Source: Treponema sp. (GTDB taxonomy: Bacteria > Spirochaetota > Spirochaetia > Treponematales > Breznakiellaceae). From it: a stretch of 64,000 nt of DNA. Shown here one piece after another: positions 20,320-29,962 of this stretch. The first letter of the stretch is position 1. Each line of letters opens with the position of its first letter. Both the position numbers and the translations under genes were made by a program. The stretch lies in NCBI GenBank assembly GCA_031266875.1, contig JAISAE010000080.1, positions 1-64,000 of the forward strand, written 5' to 3'. A model generated the notes under the pieces. That model saw only the letters and a program-made list of their open reading frames with translations. It had not been told where the DNA came from and did no database searches.

Positions 20320-21627
20320 TTACTTGTTCATCAAGCGGATGCGCTCGTCATACAGTCTTTGCGCGCCCTGCGTGGTGTCAAGCTGATCAAAATACACGCT
20401 CTGGTAAATAAGAAACTCCTGACTGACCAGCTCCGCGTCATTGGGGAAATGGTCGGATTCAGGGGAGAGGAAATCGCCAATGGCGGATGCCAAGGCGAGA
20501 ATTTTGGCGTCGGTCGGGTTGGCTTCAACGCCGGCTCGATAGGTACTGGACGCGGATATACCGCGGTTTGTGCCGAGTATCTTGCCCGCGTCAGGGCTCG
20601 TTACGATCCAGTTGATAAACTTGACCGCCGCGTCCGCGTTTTTTGAGTCCTTGTTTACCATCATAACCTGACTGAGCTGCGCCCAGTGCGCCTTGTTCTG
20701 AACATTCGCTCCCGGCATTGTGATGAGATCAAGCTCATCGGCCAGGGACGCCTCATAGCCACTGAGCTGGCTTGCCGCGATAAAGGTGATGGCGACTTTG
20801 CCCGCAACCAGGGCCGAGCTATCGGAGTTGGATTCCGCGTACTGCGCCGCGACATCCGCTGACGGGATAAGCCCATTGGCGCGATAGTCCGCGAACATGT
20901 CGAGGTAGTCCTTGATGATTGCCGCCGTAACCTGCGTGGTCTTGGCTGCCGCGTCATAGGAAACCACGCCCCTTGTGCGGAGGTAGTGTCCGAAATACGT
21001 CTCGCCCTGGGACGTGAATCCCACATCCATCATCGGGTAGACGCCCTCGGGCAGCAGGGGCTTGATCGACGCGAGATACTCACGCAGCTCATCGTAGCTC
21101 ATGTTGTTCTGGGGAAGCGGCGCGCCAACGCGCTGGAGCAGGCTCTTGTTGTACACAAGACCCAGATAGGTGTTGCCTACGGAGATACCGTAGATATGCC
21201 CGTTCTGGCTGACCATATCCAGGGCGCCCTGATCGATGTTCTTGGTGTCGAGGAGCGTTCCCGCATAGGTTTCAAGCGGAAGCGTCTGGGACACGAGATC
21301 AGGCCAGTTGCCGCCCATCTGGATGATGTCGGGGGCGTTTCCACCGGCGATTTGCGTCATGACGGTCTGAAGCTCAGTGCTGTTCCCGTCATACGGTTCG
21401 GCGTGAATCTGCACGCCGGGGTTCTGGCTCTGATACAGGTCGATGGCCTTCTGGGTCAGCTCGATACGTGTGGAGTTACCCCAGAATGCCCAGCGGACGG
21501 TTGTCGTTCCCGCTGTTGTGGCGCTACCTGTTGATGGCGAAGACGTGGAACCCTGTCTAGTCCCACCGGCGAAAAGCATCGCGCTTGTAGTCATAAGCGC
21601 GATCAGTACGAATGCAATTTTCTTCAT
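20320..21627 (-). CDS. ABC transporter extracellular sugar-binding protein
   Basis: Signal peptide; IELTQKAIDLYQSQNPGVQIHAEPYDGNSTELQTVMTQIAGGNAPDIIQMGG. Confidence 0.92.
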   Translation of the reverse strand: MKKIAFVLIALMTTSAMLFAGGTRQGSTSSPSTGSATTAGTTTVRWAFWGNSTRIELTQKAIDLYQSQNPGVQIHAEPYDGNSTELQTVMTQIAGGNAPDIIQMGGNWPDLVSQTLPLETYAGTLLDTKNIDQGALDMVSQNGHIYGISVGNTYLGLVYNKSLLQRVGAPLPQNNMSYDELREYLASIKPLLPEGVYPMMDVGFTSQGETYFGHYLRTRGVVSYDAAAKTTQVTAAIIKDYLDMFADYRANGLIPSADVAAQYAESNSDSSALVAGKVAITFIAASQLSGYEASLADELDLITMPGANVQNKAHWAQLSQVMMVNKDSKNADAAVKFINWIVTSPDAGKILGTNRGISASSTYRAGVEANPTDAKILALASAIGDFLSPESDHFPNDAELVSQEFLIYQSVYFDQLDTTQGAQRLYDERIRLMNK

Positions 21628-21705
21628 GTTTTCCTCCTAAGAAGTGAAAATTGTATATTTATCAAAGGCTGGTCGTATACACGCCTGCCCTTAATACCAA
21701 AGTGA

Positions 21706-22554
21706 TTAACCCTTCATGCCAGTTGTAGCGATACCCTGTACAAAATATTTTTGCAGCGTAAAGAAGAGGATAAAGCTTGGCAAGAGGGAAACTACCGACA
21801 TGGCGAACATCGCCCCCCATGATGATATGCCCGATGCGTCAATAAAGAGCCTAAGCCCCATCGGAACGGTGTACATCTCAGGCGAGTTGAGGTAGAGCAA
21901 CTGGTTAAAAAAGTCGTCCCAGGTCCACAGGAACGTAAACAGCACTGTGGTGATCAATGCCGGAACACTGAGCGGCAGCACAATTTTGAGGTAAATGCCG
22001 AATTTATCACAGCCATCGATCCTCGCGGATTCATCCAAGTCTTTGGGAAGCCCGCGGATAAACTGCACGAGCAGAAAAATAAAGAAGGCGTCCGTAGCAA
22101 AGATTTTCGGCATGACCAGGGGCAGATAGGTATTAATCCAGCCAAACATACGGAAAATGATGTAGCGGGGAATGGTTGTTACGTGGGTTGGCAGCATCAG
22201 CGTAATCATCATAATGGCGAACCAGATATTCCTGCCCGCAAATTTCAGCCGTCCAAAGGCATACGCGGTAATTGAGCAGAATATCGCGTTACATATCACG
22301 CACATAATGCAGACAAAAAATGAATTTCTGATAAAGGTGCCAAAACCCACTATGCCGATGCCTTTCCAGCCCTCAACGTAGTTCTGGATAGTCCACGTTT
22401 TGGGGAGAAGGCTTGGATCGCTGAATATCTGGGTACCCTGCTTGAACGACGCCATAATAAGCCAGATGACCGGATACAACATCACTACACCGAATATAAT
22501 AATGATGACATTGGCAACACCCGCGCTGATAAGCTCTTTCGTTTTTCTGATCAT
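21706..22554 (-). CDS. carbohydrate ABC transporter permease (MalG type)
   Basis: EAA-type loop LPKDLDESARIDGCDKFGIYLKIVLPLSVPAL. Confidence 0.92.
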   Translation of the reverse strand: MIRKTKELISAGVANVIIIIFGVVMLYPVIWLIMASFKQGTQIFSDPSLLPKTWTIQNYVEGWKGIGIVGFGTFIRNSFFVCIMCVICNAIFCSITAYAFGRLKFAGRNIWFAIMMITLMLPTHVTTIPRYIIFRMFGWINTYLPLVMPKIFATDAFFIFLLVQFIRGLPKDLDESARIDGCDKFGIYLKIVLPLSVPALITTVLFTFLWTWDDFFNQLLYLNSPEMYTVPMGLRLFIDASGISSWGAMFAMSVVSLLPSFILFFTLQKYFVQGIATTGMKG

Positions 22555-22584
22555 CTCTGCTCTCCTTTTTCCCTTACTATAAAA

Positions 22585-23505
22585 CTATTCGCCGCTGCCG
22601 TAGGAGACGAGCGAACCCGACAGCTTGAAGGAAAGCGCGGTAAGCACGGCGATGATCAGGAGCAGGAACCACGCCATAGCTGAAGCGTAACCCATCTCAG
22701 TCCACGCGAAACCCCGTAGATAGAGGTAGAGGCTGTAGAACATGGTGGAATCAACCGGTCCGCCGTTACCGCCCGAAACAATGAACGCCTGGGTAAAAGA
22801 CTGGAACGCGCTGATCATCTGCATAACCATATTGAAGAAAATGATCGGCGAAAGGCTCGGCAATGTGATGGCGAAGAACTGCCGGGGCGGGCTTGCCCCG
22901 TCCACACTTGCCGCCTCGTAGTATTCATGGGGTATCTGTTTCAGCCCCGCGAGGAAAATGATCATGGGCGACCCGAATTGCCACACCGCGAGGATGATCA
23001 GGGTTCCCAGGGCGTACTTTGGGGTGGATATCCATGAGGGCGGATTCACAAATCCGATTACCTTGAGAATGGTATTGATCGCTCCGTCTCCAGCAAAGAG
23101 CCTGCGCCACAGCACCGCAATGGCCACGGACCCGCCGAGCAGTGTGGGGATATAATAGATCGTACGGTAGAAGGGGATGAGGCGGAGCTTCTGGTTCATC
23201 AGCATGGCGACCGCTAGGGCAAAGAGCAGCTTCAGCGGCACTGAGATAAACACAAAGCGCAGCGTAACAAAGAGCGAGTTCAGGAAGCGGGTGTCTTTGG
23301 GGTACTGGCTATTTCCCACAAACATCACAAAGAAGTTCCGCCACCCAACCCACTGCGGCGGCTGGAGTATGTTGTACTGGGTGAATGACAGGTACAGTGA
23401 GAAGATCATTGGGTACAGCGTGAGTACAAAGAATCCCAGTAGCCAGGGAGCCATAAAGAGGTACGATGTTATATTGTCGAGTATCACGTTTTTTCTCAAA
23501 GCCAT
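22585..23505 (-). CDS. carbohydrate ABC transporter permease (MalF type)
   Basis: IPHEYYEAASVDGASPPRQFFAITLPSLSPIIFF. Confidence 0.92.
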   Translation of the reverse strand: MALRKNVILDNITSYLFMAPWLLGFFVLTLYPMIFSLYLSFTQYNILQPPQWVGWRNFFVMFVGNSQYPKDTRFLNSLFVTLRFVFISVPLKLLFALAVAMLMNQKLRLIPFYRTIYYIPTLLGGSVAIAVLWRRLFAGDGAINTILKVIGFVNPPSWISTPKYALGTLIILAVWQFGSPMIIFLAGLKQIPHEYYEAASVDGASPPRQFFAITLPSLSPIIFFNMVMQMISAFQSFTQAFIVSGGNGGPVDSTMFYSLYLYLRGFAWTEMGYASAMAWFLLLIIAVLTALSFKLSGSLVSYGSGE

Positions 23506-23517
23506 GCCATACTCCTT

Positions 23518-24405
23518 CTATGCGATGATGTTATTCGTTACGGACAAGACTCCGTCTTGTTCACTCAGCTCAATGAAGATGGGGCGTTCATGAGGCGTTT
23601 TATTCGGCGTATGAATGGCGAGGTAGAGCTTGCCGTCTACGGTGTGGAACACCATGCCATGTCCCCCATCTGCGGCATACAGTGGTTCAGCCTGATGTCG
23701 CCACGGGCCGGTGATATTGCCGCTTTCCGATGTGGAAACGCCGATGCTGTACTGTCCCGCCTCGTTGAACGATGACCATAGCAGGAGCAGGTCGCCGTTT
23801 TTCGCGGTATACACAAAAGGCCCGTCAGTAACGTAGTTGCCTGAATCGCGTCCGTGCAGAGGCCGGGTCCAGGGCGCGTCGCTGGCGTGGAAGAGTAGGC
23901 GCGGCGCGGCGCTTGCCCAACGCAGGTCTGGCGATAAGGGCATGAGGCACATCTCACCATCGCCCACCTGCTGCCATTCGTGGCAGAACACCATCCACGG
24001 CTTGCCCCGATCAATAAACAGGGTCCCGTCAAGACATTCCCAGTCACGCGGTGTAACCGGACCAGCGCTCCAGGGCTGAAACGGCCCAAGGGGATTGGTT
24101 GATCTGAGTATTGCGGTTCCCCGCCGTCCCTCATTGGGCTTAAACGTGGCAAACATGTAGAAGACGCCATGCCAGATGTGTACCTCCGACGCCCAGAAGT
24201 TCCGCGTTGCCCAGAATCCAGCGGGTGGTCTGAACGCCGGAAACGGCCCCTCGAATGACCCAAGGTCTCCCTTGCTGACATATACGTCAAAACCAACCGC
24301 GTCCGCTCCCCAGATATCTTTATCAGTTGACCCAAAGAGATACAGGAACTCGCCGTCGCGGAGTATAAAGGGGTCTCGTATTTGAATGTCCTGAATCTTT
24401 ACCAT
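23518..24405 (-). CDS. GH43-family glycoside hydrolase
   Basis: Five-bladed propeller-type motifs IRDPFILRDGEFLYLFGS, ECLDGTLFIDRGKPWMVFCHEWQQ, DGPFVYTAKNGDLLLLWSSF, GGHGMVFHTVDGKLYLAIH. Confidence 0.88.
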   Translation of the reverse strand: MVKIQDIQIRDPFILRDGEFLYLFGSTDKDIWGADAVGFDVYVSKGDLGSFEGPFPAFRPPAGFWATRNFWASEVHIWHGVFYMFATFKPNEGRRGTAILRSTNPLGPFQPWSAGPVTPRDWECLDGTLFIDRGKPWMVFCHEWQQVGDGEMCLMPLSPDLRWASAAPRLLFHASDAPWTRPLHGRDSGNYVTDGPFVYTAKNGDLLLLWSSFNEAGQYSIGVSTSESGNITGPWRHQAEPLYAADGGHGMVFHTVDGKLYLAIHTPNKTPHERPIFIELSEQDGVLSVTNNIIA

Positions 24406-24505
24406 ACAATAAGTATGAAGCCAGAAGCGCCGGAGTGCTTCTCATTTCTTGCTGACTTTTGATCAATTCTTGTCTTCTTACTTGCGTTTTCAATTCATTT
24501 CTTAG

Positions 24506-25612
24506 CTATTGTCCAAGACAGGTTCCCACAGCAAGCGCGGTATCAAGCATGTAGTGGGAATGGGGAACCAGCTTGGTTTTATCCGCTGGTACGCTCAGGT
24601 CAACCGAGCTTATCTCATTGCCAATAAGGGCGACCATTCTGCCATATTCTCCACGCGCCAGCAGATCAGCGGCGGCGGTTCCAAAGCTTGTGGCAAGTAC
24701 GCGGTCGGAAGCGCTGGGAATGCCGCCCCGCTGCACATACCCAAGCACCGTAGCCCGCGTGGTCATGCCGGTTTCATCCTCAATTTCACGCGCCACCCGA
24801 TAGGCAATGGACGGTGTTACTGTCTCCTCACGGTAACGCTTGCGTTCCTTCTTGTCCATGTCAGCCTCTTTGCGTGATAACGCGCCTTCCGCCACTACCA
24901 CAATAGCAAAAGTTTTGCCGCTCCGGGTGCGCTCAAGGAGGTGGCGGCCAATAACCTTAATGTCGTAAGGAATTTCCGGTATCAGAATCACGTCGCCGCC
25001 GCCCGCGACACCCGCGTACAGGGCAAGCCAGCCGGTTTTATGCCCCATAAGCTCAATCACCATGACGCGGTTATGGCTCTGCGCCGTGGAATGGAGCCGG
25101 TCTATTGCTTCGGTTCCTATCGAAAGTGCGGAATTAAAGCCAAACGTGAGGTCGGTTCCCTGAATATCGTTATCTATGGTTTTAGGAAGCCCGATTACAT
25201 TCAGCCCCTCCTGCCTAAGCAGGTGTCCGGTGGTGTTGGTTCCATTGCCGCCGAGGATAACCAGACAGTCCAGCTTGAGCCTGTGATAGTTTTCCTTGAT
25301 GGCAATAACCTTATCTTCAGTAAAATCTTTTTCCAGCTCGTCGTTAGAGCCTTTCTTAAACGGCTTCTCGCGGCTTGTCCCTAGAATGGTTCCGCCCCGC
25401 GTGAGTATGCCGGAAAAGTCTTCCGGCTTGAGGAGGCGGGCGTCTCCTTCGATCAGGCCGCGATACCCATTGGCAATGCCGAGTATGTTCATCGCGTAGC
25501 GGTCGTGAGCGGCACGGCACACACCCCGTATGGCCGCGTTCAGACCTGGGCAATCCCCACCGCTGGTCAAAATACCAATGCTCTTTGTTACACTGGAGCG
25601 AATTGTTTCCAT
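24506..25612 (-). CDS. pfkA: 6-phosphofructokinase
   Basis: GILTSGGDCPGLNAAIRG, LGGNGTNTTGHLL, GLPKTIDNDIQGTD, ELMGHKTGWLALYAG. Confidence 0.92.
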   Translation of the reverse strand: METIRSSVTKSIGILTSGGDCPGLNAAIRGVCRAAHDRYAMNILGIANGYRGLIEGDARLLKPEDFSGILTRGGTILGTSREKPFKKGSNDELEKDFTEDKVIAIKENYHRLKLDCLVILGGNGTNTTGHLLRQEGLNVIGLPKTIDNDIQGTDLTFGFNSALSIGTEAIDRLHSTAQSHNRVMVIELMGHKTGWLALYAGVAGGGDVILIPEIPYDIKVIGRHLLERTRSGKTFAIVVVAEGALSRKEADMDKKERKRYREETVTPSIAYRVAREIEDETGMTTRATVLGYVQRGGIPSASDRVLATSFGTAAADLLARGEYGRMVALIGNEISSVDLSVPADKTKLVPHSHYMLDTALAVGTCLGQ

Positions 25613-25788
25613 AATTTCAGTATCGGAATGAACGGCGCGGCGCGCTGCTCACTTATTGTACGAAATGCCTGGACACCGCGCAGCACCCCGCAGAGAGGAA
25701 ACTAGGCGAAAGTAGATTTCTTTTATAATATTGGGTTTGTTCATTGACTACGAACAAACCTGATTTTGCGAAACTAAGTGGAGGTGTT

Positions 25789-26706
25789 ATGCGCTTATTA
25801 ACCAGATCCGATTTTGACGGATTAGCCTGCGGCGCGTTACTGGAGTCTCTGGGGCTGATTGACGAATGGAAGTTCGTTCACCCCAAGGACCTTCAGGACG
25901 GGCTTGTGAACGTTACGAATAACGATGTGCTTGCCAATGTTCCCTATGTCAAAGGGTGCAAGCTGTGGTTCGATCACCACTCCAGCGAAACAGAACGTCT
26001 GGGGAGCAAGGTGTTCTTTGAAGGCGTGTGCCGGAAAGCCCCAAGCTGCGCCCATGTGGTGTACCACTATTATGGCGGTAAGAAGAAACTGGGGCATTTC
26101 GCTGAGATGGTTCACTATGTGGATAAGGTGGATTCAGCCGATTTGACACAGGCCGAGGTACTCAACCCTAGTGGCTGGATACTTTTAGGCTTCATCATGG
26201 ATCCCCGCACCGGTCTTGGCAGGTTCAAGAACTTTACCATCAGCAATTATGCGCTCATGGAAATGCTGGCAAAAGCCTGTATCACCAAAAGCATCGACGA
26301 AATCCTGGCCATGAGCGATGTGAAAGAGCGCATTGATGTGTACTTCGAGCAGGACAAACTGTACCGCGAGATGATGCAAAAATATGCCCGCGCTGAGGAT
26401 AACGTGATCATGGTCGATGTACGAAACGTTGATCCAATATACGCGGGGAATCGCTTCCTGATTTACACCCTTTTCCCTGAGCAGAACATCTCCATCTGGG
26501 TGATGGACGGCAAGGACAAGGCTAACTGTGCAATCAATGTGGGGTATAGCATCATCACCAAAACCGCCACGCTTGATGTGGGCAGTCTGCTGCTCAAGTA
26601 CGGCGGCGGCGGCCATCGCCAGGTGGGAGGCTGCCAAGTCGCTTACGAGGATGCGGATCGCGTGATCGCGGAAATTGTGGCTCAGTGCAAAACGCAGCCG
26701 GAGTAG
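25789..26706 (+). CDS. DHH-superfamily phosphoesterase
   Basis: RSDFDGLACGALLE, WFDHHSSE, YGGGGHRQVGGCQV. Confidence 0.85.
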   Translation: MRLLTRSDFDGLACGALLESLGLIDEWKFVHPKDLQDGLVNVTNNDVLANVPYVKGCKLWFDHHSSETERLGSKVFFEGVCRKAPSCAHVVYHYYGGKKKLGHFAEMVHYVDKVDSADLTQAEVLNPSGWILLGFIMDPRTGLGRFKNFTISNYALMEMLAKACITKSIDEILAMSDVKERIDVYFEQDKLYREMMQKYARAEDNVIMVDVRNVDPIYAGNRFLIYTLFPEQNISIWVMDGKDKANCAINVGYSIITKTATLDVGSLLLKYGGGGHRQVGGCQVAYEDADRVIAEIVAQCKTQPE

Positions 26707-26719
26707 TTTTTTTTGAACT

Positions 26720-26751
26720 AACACTGTCTGTTTTTGTAGACAGACAGTGTT
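26720..26751 (+). terminator. hairpin downstream of the DHH phosphoesterase gene
   Basis: AACACTGTCTGT-ttttgtag-ACAGACAGTGTT perfect 12-bp stem; T-run absent. Confidence 0.6.
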
Positions 26752-26872
26752 GCGAAAAAGCGTAATATAAGTCTTATACTCTATATATAGTGTATTTCAA
26801 AAGAACATGTGCTATATCTACACTATTAGAGGTAGTGAGCTGGACTGGCACAGGCTATGCTATAGTACCGGT

Positions 26873-27529
26873 ATGGAGATAGAAGTGGAAAAAACGCGAC
26901 AGGAAGTATTAGTGGTTCAACTGCCAAAAGTACATACGAGGGTAATCAACTTCCATGAAGTAAAGACTGAAATCATCAGGAAAGCGATACATTTTCTTAT
27001 CGCGTTAAGCCCTACGCTTGCGGAGCTTAACCATCCGCTCACCATGATTTTCCTTATGGCTGGCACGCTGTTTTACACATGGGTAGAATACCTGCGTCTT
27101 TCAGGCATCAATGTTCCCCTCATCTCTTCCATTACTAATATGGCGTCGCGCACCCGCGATAAGGGGCGGTTCGTGCTGGGGCCAGTTACGCTGGGCCTTG
27201 GCGCACTGCTTTCCCTCCTGCTCTACCCGTCGCCCGCCGCTACCATTGCCATTTATGCGCTGGCCTTTGGCGATGGCGTTGCTAGTCTCGTCGGCAAGCT
27301 CTTTGGCCGCTATCGTCCCGCATTCCTGCGCGGCAAAAGCCTCGAAGGTTCCATTGCCTGCTTTATGGCGGTGTTCCTTGCCGCCTACTACGTTTGCTGG
27401 GATTACAAAATCGCCCTGAGCGCCGCCATAAGCGCCACGCTTGCGGAGGCTCTGCCGATCAGGGACTACGACAATCTGATCATTCCGCTCATTGTAGGTT
27501 TCACGGTTAAGTTAGTAGCCGGTGTTTAG
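26873..27529 (+). CDS. SEC59/dolichol-kinase-like phosphatidate cytidylyltransferase family protein
   Basis: IRKAIHFLIALSP, YALAFGDGVASLVGKLFGRYRPAFLRGKSLEGSIACF, ALPIRDYDNLIIPL. Confidence 0.85.
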   Translation: MEIEVEKTRQEVLVVQLPKVHTRVINFHEVKTEIIRKAIHFLIALSPTLAELNHPLTMIFLMAGTLFYTWVEYLRLSGINVPLISSITNMASRTRDKGRFVLGPVTLGLGALLSLLLYPSPAATIAIYALAFGDGVASLVGKLFGRYRPAFLRGKSLEGSIACFMAVFLAAYYVCWDYKIALSAAISATLAEALPIRDYDNLIIPLIVGFTVKLVAGV

Positions 27530-28030
27530 CTCCGAGCCTAGCGCGGTATGCTTCGAGCCTAAGCGTTGTTTAGCTCTGAGCGTATTGCGTTTGGTTCCGA
27601 GTGTATCGTGTTTAGCTCCGAGCGTATTGTGTTTGGTTCCGAGCCTAGTGCGTTTAGTTCCGAGCGTATTATGTTTAGCTCCGAGCGTATTGCGTTTGGT
27701 TCCGAGCGTATCGTGTTTAGCTTCGAGCGTATTATGTTTAGCTCTGAGCGTATTATGTTTGGTTCCGAGCGTATCGTGTTTAGCTCCGAGAGTATTGCGT
27801 TCAGTTCCGAGCATATTGTGTTTAGCTCCGAGAGTATTGCGTTTAGTTCCGAGCGTATTATGTTTAGCTCCGAGAGTATTGCGTTTAGTTCCGAGCGTAT
27901 TATGTTTAGCTCCGAGAGTATCGTGTTTAGCTCCGAAGCTACCGCGTTTAGTTCCGAGCGTATTATGTTTAGCTCCGAGCATATTATGTTTAGCTCTGAG
28001 AGTATCGTGTTTAGTTCCGAGGGTACAGCT
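27522..28030. repeat. 21-bp-period tandem array 2 (about 24 units, e.g. TTTAGCTCCGAGCGTATTGTG)
   Basis: Direct reading; heptads FSSERIM on one plus frame, HNTLGAK on minus; three frames open for 167-177 aa. Confidence 0.95.
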
Positions 28031-28068
28031 AGGCTGCCCTGTCATTCCAATGTGAGGTACGCGCCCTG

Positions 28069-28872
28069 ATGATAGAGTTAAGGGATATACACAAAACGTT
28101 TCGCGTGGCTAGGCGTGAAAAAGGCGTAGTGGCGGCGGCAAAGGCGCTTTTTCACCGGCAGTACGAGGAAAAACACGCCCTTGCCGGCATTTCCTTCACG
28201 GTTGAAGCCGGCGAAATCGTAGGCTTCATCGGGCCAAATGGCGCGGGCAAGTCCACAGCCATCAAGATTATGAGTGGAATTCTGGTTCCCGACTCAGGCC
28301 AGTGTACGGTTCTGGGCGTTACCCCGTGGAAGAACCGCGTCTCCTATGTGTCGCATATCGGGGTGGTGTTCGGTCAGCGAATCCAGCTTTGGTGGGATGT
28401 GCCGGTTCAGGATTCGTTTGAGCTATTGAGGGACATTTACCGGATTCCCCAGCCGCAGTTTGATGAAACGCTGGCGGAATTGACTGATGTGCTGGAACTG
28501 GCAGAGCTTCTGGCTGTGCCGCTGCGTCAACTCAGTTTGGGTCAGCGAATGCGTTGTGAGATTGCCGCCTCGCTCCTGCACAAACCAGCAGTGCTGTTTC
28601 TGGACGAGCCGACTATTGGGCTTGACGCGATCTCAAAGCTGGCGACCCGCGCCTTTATTGCGCGGCTTAACCAAACGCGCAAGATCACGGTTATCCTCAC
28701 CTCGCACGACATGGATGACATAGAGGCGCTCACCGACCGAATCCTGCTCATTGACGCGGGGAAGATACGCTACGACGGTTCTCTGGCAGGGATTCGGGAA
28801 CGCTATGACCATGACGGCGGGCGTAGTATTGAGGAGATTATTGCCGCGCTTTATCAGGACCGGAATCTATGA
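28069..28872 (+). CDS. ABC-2 type transporter ATP-binding protein
   Basis: Walker A GPNGAGKSTAIK, LSLGQRMRCEIAASLLHKPAVLFLDEPTIGLD. Confidence 0.95.
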   Translation: MIELRDIHKTFRVARREKGVVAAAKALFHRQYEEKHALAGISFTVEAGEIVGFIGPNGAGKSTAIKIMSGILVPDSGQCTVLGVTPWKNRVSYVSHIGVVFGQRIQLWWDVPVQDSFELLRDIYRIPQPQFDETLAELTDVLELAELLAVPLRQLSLGQRMRCEIAASLLHKPAVLFLDEPTIGLDAISKLATRAFIARLNQTRKITVILTSHDMDDIEALTDRILLIDAGKIRYDGSLAGIRERYDHDGGRSIEEIIAALYQDRNL

Positions 28873-29353
28873 AGCGGGAATATCATTTCAGCGCGTATTG
28901 GGCTATCTTCAGGATGCGCCTCATCGCGGGTATGCAGTACCGCGCCGCAGCTTGGGCAGGCATTGCTACGCAGTTCTTCTGGGGCGGCATAGAACTCCTC
29001 GTATACGCCGCCTTTTATCGAAGCGCGTCAGCACCCGCGCCCATTGCCTACGGCCAACTCGCCGACCTCATTTGGCTGCGGGAACGCTATGACCATGATG
29101 GTGGGCGCAGTATTGCCGCGCTTTATCAGGACCGGAATCTATGAAGCGGAGAGGTCATTTCAGCGCGTATTGGGCTATCTTCAGGATGCGCCTCATCGCG
29201 GGTATGCAGTACCGCGCCGCAGCCTGGGCGGGCATTGCTACGCAGTTCTTCTGGGGTGGCATCGAACTCCTCGTATACGCCGCCTTTTACCGAAGCGCGT
29301 CAGCACCCGCGCCCATTGCCTACGGCCAACTCGCCGACCTCATTTGGCTGCGG
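28797..29353 (+). repeat. tandem duplication of about 284/272 bp across ATPase 3' end and permease 5' end
   Basis: GGAACGCTATGACCATGA...GCGCTTTATCAGGACCGGAATCTATGAAGCGG...CTCATTTGGCTGCGG present at 28797-29081 and 29081-29353; 12-nt deletion in second copy. Confidence 0.95.
28869..29144 (+). pseudogene. truncated permease 5' fragment generated by the duplication
   Basis: First 67 or so residues match the 29141-29959 permease, then it runs into the duplicated ATPase tail (ERYDHDGGRSIAALYQDRNL). Confidence 0.9.
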
Positions 29354-29959
29354 CAGGCGTTTCTGGCGCTTGTGATGCTTTGGATGCAGGATAACAGCCT
29401 GCTCGACATGGTAGTAAAGGGCGATGTGGCCTATGAACTGTGTCGCCCTTTGGACCTGTACTCTTTCTGGTTTGCGCGACTCCTCGCGCTCCGGCTTTCC
29501 CGCGCTGCCCTGCGCTGTGTGCCTATTCTCGTGATTGCCGCCTTATTGCCTGAACCGTTTTGTTTTCACCTGCCGCCCAGCCCACAGGCCGCCGCCTATT
29601 TCCTGCTGGCGCTGGCCTTTGCCGTGTTTCTGGTCGTAGCACTTTCCATGTTTATCTACCTTCTTACCTTTATTACCCTTAACTCCTACAGTCGCCTTAT
29701 CATTAGCGTTGCTTCAGACTTTCTCATGGGCGCATTGATTCCCATACCTCTGATGCCTGATTCTTTACAACGTGTCCTGGCCTTGCTGCCCTTTCGTTAT
29801 ATGGCCGACTTCCCGTTTCGCGTATACAGCGGCCATATTGCCGGAACTGAGGCGCTCGTAGGGTTAGGCATACAGCTATGCTGGATAATGTTTTTGACCA
29901 TAAGCGGCGGCTTGGCATTTCGCGGGATTCAGAGACGGCTTGTGGTACAGGGAGGATGA
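29141..29959 (+). CDS. ABC-2 type transporter permease
   Basis: Hydrophobic COG4587-like permease following the ATPase. Confidence 0.85.
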   Translation: MKRRGHFSAYWAIFRMRLIAGMQYRAAAWAGIATQFFWGGIELLVYAAFYRSASAPAPIAYGQLADLIWLRQAFLALVMLWMQDNSLLDMVVKGDVAYELCRPLDLYSFWFARLLALRLSRAALRCVPILVIAALLPEPFCFHLPPSPQAAAYFLLALAFAVFLVVALSMFIYLLTFITLNSYSRLIISVASDFLMGALIPIPLMPDSLQRVLALLPFRYMADFPFRVYSGHIAGTEALVGLGIQLCWIMFLTISGGLAFRGIQRRLVVQGG

Positions 29960-29962
29960 GTC

